From Fibrobacter sp. UWR3 (lineage in GTDB: Bacteria; Fibrobacterota; Fibrobacteria; Fibrobacterales; Fibrobacteraceae): DNA of 64,000 bases. Position 1 is the first letter of the stretch. Each line of letters begins with the position of its first letter. The notes under the pieces are model-generated. The model was given only the letters and a program-made list of their open reading frames with translations, did not search any database and was not told the DNA's origin. Shown one piece after another: positions 61,167-64,000 of the stretch. Where the stretch lies: positions 162,340 to 226,339 of the forward strand of contig NZ_FRCW01000006.1 of NCBI RefSeq assembly GCF_900143055.1. Direction: 5' to 3'. Made by a program: the position numbers and the translations under genes.

Positions 61167-62218
61167 TGTTCCTAGACGAAAAATCTATTGAAGTTCGCTC
61201 CGGCAAGGGCGGTGACGGCATCTGCAGTTTCCATCGCGAAAAGTTCGTGCCGCTCGGAGGCCCTGACGGCGGCGACGGCGGTCGCGGCGGTCACGTGATC
61301 CTGCAGGTGAACGAGCAGTACTCCACGCTCCTCGACATGGGCAACGCACGCGTGTACAAGGCGGAGAGCGGCCAGCCGGGTGGAGCGAAGCGCTGCACCG
61401 GGCGTAGCGCCGAAGACCTCATCGTCGATGTCCCGCGCGGCACAATCGTGAAGGATTCCGACGGACGCATCCTCGCAGACCTCACGCAACCGGGCCAGAA
61501 GTGGATTGCGGCACGCGGCGGCAAGGGCGGCATGGGCAACCAGCATTTTGCGACCCCGAAGGTGCAGGCGCCCCGCAAATGCACGCCCGGCGAAAAGGGC
61601 GAAAGGCGCGAACTCTTCCTGGAACTGAAACTCATGGCCGACGTGGGCCTGGTCGGGTTCCCGAACGCGGGCAAGTCGAGCCTCGTGAACAAAATTTCGA
61701 GCGGACGCCCGAAAGTCGGCGACTATCCGTTTACCACCCTCGAACCGGTGCTCGGCATCGTGCAGACGAACGGCCACAGTTTCGTGGTCGCCGACATTCC
61801 CGGCCTGCTGGAAGGCGCCAGCGAGGGCAAGGGCCTCGGTCACCAGTTCCTCAAGCACATCGAGCGCACGCACACGCTGCTGTTCGTGATTGACGGTTTT
61901 GCCGAGAACGCCTACGAGCAGTTCACCGTGCTCAAGAGCGAACTCAAGGCATTCCACCCGAAGCTCGCCGAAAAGCCGTTCGTGATTGCACTCAACAAGG
62001 ACGACCTCGGAATCGAGAATGCCATCAAGGAATTCAAGAAGCACCGCCAGAAGGTCATCGTGACCTCTGCCATGACGGGCGACGGCTGCAAGGAACTCGT
62101 GCAGGCTCTCGACGAGGCTGTCCCGCACGTGCAGAAGAAGAAGGTCGGCTGGGAATCGAAGGCTCTCGAAAGCAGCAAGGCCAGCGGCAAGAAGAGCGGC
62201 TGGAGCAAGAAGGCTTAG
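61166..62218 (+). CDS. obg: Obg-family ribosome-associated GTPase
   Basis: The 350-residue protein has the glycine-rich Obg fold (GGPDGGDGGRGGHV), then a GTPase domain with G1 GFPNAGKSS, G3 DIPGLLEGASEGKGLG, and G4 NKDD. The C-terminal OCD domain of Bacillus Obg is absent; a short basic tail (SGKKSGWSKKA) ends it. It works in 50S assembly and stress response. It is four genes from PBP1A in a run of ribosome- and cell-wall-linked genes. Confidence 0.96.
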   Translation: MFLDEKSIEVRSGKGGDGICSFHREKFVPLGGPDGGDGGRGGHVILQVNEQYSTLLDMGNARVYKAESGQPGGAKRCTGRSAEDLIVDVPRGTIVKDSDGRILADLTQPGQKWIAARGGKGGMGNQHFATPKVQAPRKCTPGEKGERRELFLELKLMADVGLVGFPNAGKSSLVNKISSGRPKVGDYPFTTLEPVLGIVQTNGHSFVVADIPGLLEGASEGKGLGHQFLKHIERTHTLLFVIDGFAENAYEQFTVLKSELKAFHPKLAEKPFVIALNKDDLGIENAIKEFKKHRQKVIVTSAMTGDGCKELVQALDEAVPHVQKKKVGWESKALESSKASGKKSGWSKKA

Positions 62219-62221
62219 CGC

Positions 62222-62695
62222 ATGGCAAAAAAGGAACAACAGAGCACGCCGGTCATCATGAACCGCAAGGCGAACCATCTCTATTTCGTCGACGAGACGT
62301 TCGAGGTGGGTATCATGCTCATTGGCTCCGAGGTCAAGTCCATCCGCGACGGCAAGTGCACCATCGGTGAAGCCTGGGTGGATGTCGACGACAAGAAAGA
62401 CGAAATCTGGCTCATTGGCGCCCGCATCGACGAATACCTTTTCGCGAACAGGTTCAATCACTTTCCCGCCCGCAAGCGCAAGCTGCTCGCCCACGCGCAC
62501 GAAATACAGAAAATGCGCAAGGCGAAGGAACTGAAGGGTTGCACCATCGTCCCGCTGAAACTATACTTTAAGAACAGACGGGCAAAACTCGAAATTGGAA
62601 TATGCAGAGGCAAGGATCAACGCGACAAGCGACAGGATATAATCAACCGCGAAGCGAAGCTGGAAATGGACCGCGCCGCAAAGGCACACCGCTAG
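62222..62695 (+). CDS. smpB: SsrA-binding protein SmpB
   Basis: This 157-residue protein has NRKANHLYFVDETFEVG, GSEVKSIRDGKCTIGEAWV and HFPARKRKLLAHAHEI, the SmpB core, and a basic tail with REAKLEMDRAAKAHR. It brings tmRNA to stalled ribosomes. It starts three bases after obg. The last 94 bases are shared in another frame with the amidase gene. Confidence 0.96.
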   Translation: MAKKEQQSTPVIMNRKANHLYFVDETFEVGIMLIGSEVKSIRDGKCTIGEAWVDVDDKKDEIWLIGARIDEYLFANRFNHFPARKRKLLAHAHEIQKMRKAKELKGCTIVPLKLYFKNRRAKLEIGICRGKDQRDKRQDIINREAKLEMDRAAKAHR

Positions 62696-63849
62696 TTTTC
62701 GCCCTGTTGCTGATGGTCGGCTGGGTACTGTCCTTCGCCGATGTCACCGCGGTCGATGCCGAATCCGTATCCCAAAAGATTGGCGCCTCGTTCCACTGGT
62801 TCCCCGTCCAGAAATCGTTCATTCTCGTTACCCCAAAAGATACCGCGAAATTTGCGGTCGGCATCCCCTACGCCTCGGTGAACGGCAGTACCATAGACCT
62901 CGCGGCAAGCCCGGTTCTCGAAGATGGCCACCTGTGGATTGCCGAAGAAGACGTGGGTAAGCTGTTCCCGCCCAAGAGCGAGGCTACTGCCGCGAAGGCT
63001 GAACCCGCAGCAAAGGCTGAACCCGCAGCAAAAACCGAACCCGCGAAGGCCAAGCCCGCAGCAGCGCCCGCAAAGGCAGACCAAAAAGCGGTTACCGCCA
63101 CCAAGCCCAAGAACGAGACCGCGGGCACACGCGAAGTGAAAACCATCGTAATCGACCCGGGCCACGGCGGCAAGGACTCCGGAGCGCTCGGCAAGAACGC
63201 GCAAGAAAAGGACATCGTGCTCGCCGTCGGAAAACTCCTGAAGAAGGATCTCGAGAAGGCGGGATTCAACGTGAAGATGACTCGCGACAAGGACGTGTTC
63301 ATCGAGCTCGGGCAACGCGCGAACCTCGCAAACCAGTGGGACGGCGACCTGTTCATAAGCCTGCACTGCAACGCCATCGACGCGACCCCCGAACGCAAGA
63401 AGCAAATCAAGGGCTACCACGTGTACGTACTGCGCGCCCCCGAAAGCGAAGAAGACAAGGCGATTGCCCGCCGCGAAAACAAGGTGGCCACGCTCTACGG
63501 CGAAAAGAACGCGAAAGAGGAACTCTCCCCCATCGAATGGTTCAAGCTGGAAGCGCGCCTCGAAAAATACAAGCAGAACAGCTACATGTTCACCGAGGAG
63601 ATGCTCAAAGCTTTTGACGGCGGCAAAATCAAGCGCCAGGCCGGCGGTGTCGGCGGTGCAGGGTTCATGGTGCTCGTGGGCGCGCTGATGCCTGCAGTGC
63701 TGTTCGAAATCGGGTTCATCAGCAACCTCGAGGACGAGGCCTACATGATGAGCAAGGCCGGCCAGCAAGATATCGCCGAACGCATTTCGAAGGCCGTGAG
63801 CACCTACAAGGCAGCAGTCCACAGCTACCGCGAAACGCTCGGGCGATAA
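62602..63849 (+). CDS. N-acetylmuramoyl-L-alanine amidase (Amidase_3, AmiC-like)
   Basis: The 415-residue protein has a signal-like segment (about 28-50), an N-terminal domain, an Ala/Lys/Pro linker with repeated EPAAKA, then Amidase_3: IDPGHGGKDSGALG (His), a Glu in the RAN region, and ISLHCNA (His) as Zn ligands. VLFEIGFISNLEDE ends the fold. It cleaves the amide between MurNAc and L-Ala. The only good ATG lies inside smpB, giving an Arg-rich n-region; a later ATG (codon 37) would remove it. A GGAA weakly precedes the start. Confidence 0.88.
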   Translation: MQRQGSTRQATGYNQPRSEAGNGPRRKGTPLVFALLLMVGWVLSFADVTAVDAESVSQKIGASFHWFPVQKSFILVTPKDTAKFAVGIPYASVNGSTIDLAASPVLEDGHLWIAEEDVGKLFPPKSEATAAKAEPAAKAEPAAKTEPAKAKPAAAPAKADQKAVTATKPKNETAGTREVKTIVIDPGHGGKDSGALGKNAQEKDIVLAVGKLLKKDLEKAGFNVKMTRDKDVFIELGQRANLANQWDGDLFISLHCNAIDATPERKKQIKGYHVYVLRAPESEEDKAIARRENKVATLYGEKNAKEELSPIEWFKLEARLEKYKQNSYMFTEEMLKAFDGGKIKRQAGGVGGAGFMVLVGALMPAVLFEIGFISNLEDEAYMMSKAGQQDIAERISKAVSTYKAAVHSYRETLGR

Positions 63850-64000
63850 GCCTCCCCCAAAATAATCCGGCTTTGCTATTCCGTTATTTCGTCAAGTTGT
63901 TTTTCGGCCTATATGACATTTGGGTACCTAAATTTCTCGTAACCCTTTGATTTATAAGGCGTTGTAGCAAATTTTTCTTTTATGGGAAAAATTTGCTTTT
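63850..64000 (+). terminator. Tail region with 12-bp inverted repeat, likely terminator
   Basis: The stretch has no gene. AGCAAATTTTTC (63966-63977) and GAAAAATTTGCT (63986-63997) are perfect 12-bp arms around TTTTATGG, followed by T's that reach the window edge. It lies about 120 bases past the amidase stop. Confidence 0.65.

Overview
The window looks like chromosomal DNA of a Fibrobacter (phylum Fibrobacterota) of the F. succinogenes type. This rests on two lineage-specific lipoprotein families (a tandem pair resembling the TIGR02171 paralogous family and one TIGR02145-like protein), many lipoproteins with a poly-Ser linker after the lipobox, secreted plant-polysaccharide-type proteins with a sorting-type C-terminal domain, and the overall codon style. 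The assignment comes from protein character only; no rRNA is present.

Layout. 1-8.7 kb (minus strand): a tight run ribE-ribBA-ribH-nusB-DUF2723 membrane protein-three family 2 glycosyltransferases, the last cut by the left edge. 8.9-16 kb: hrpA, a mini zinc-ribbon gene, rfbD, a HAD phosphatase and a TIGR02145-type lipoprotein. This stretch is riddled with short palindromic repeats, several inserted in frame inside coding sequence. 16-23 kb: a K+-dependent-type membrane pyrophosphatase, an unknown membrane protein, a histidine-phosphatase lipoprotein, trmO, a CE6-like esterase and a small lipoprotein. 23-31 kb: the moxR-DUF58-transglutaminase operon, nadE, a lipoprotein and an SDR enzyme. 31.3-32.8 kb: a DnaA-like protein lacking key AAA+ arginines. 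33-46.5 kb: a compact eight-gene envelope operon (Wzi-like outer-membrane protein, U32 protein, helical protein, AlgX/J-like SGNH lipoprotein, transglutaminase-like protein, two FGE-propeller-SGNH lipoproteins, polytopic membrane protein).

46.7-54 kb (plus strand): three secreted or lipidated proteins (Cthe_2159-type carbohydrate binder, double pectate-lyase-like beta-helix protein, unknown lipoprotein). 54-55.4 kb: rpsD, then a tRNA-Arg whose 3' end is repeated twice more nearby with its own terminators. 55.4-63.9 kb: PBP1A, rlmN with a TPMT-like methyltransferase, and ychJ-argC-obg-smpB-amidase. Genes left of about 46.5 kb are mostly minus and those to the right all plus, apart from the tRNA.

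The most unusual points are the FGE-propeller-SGNH operon, the divergent DnaA, the in-frame palindromic repeats in hrpA, the repeated tRNA-Arg 3' ends, and a hairpin that can hide a Shine-Dalgarno sequence. All homology statements are by eye; no search was run.
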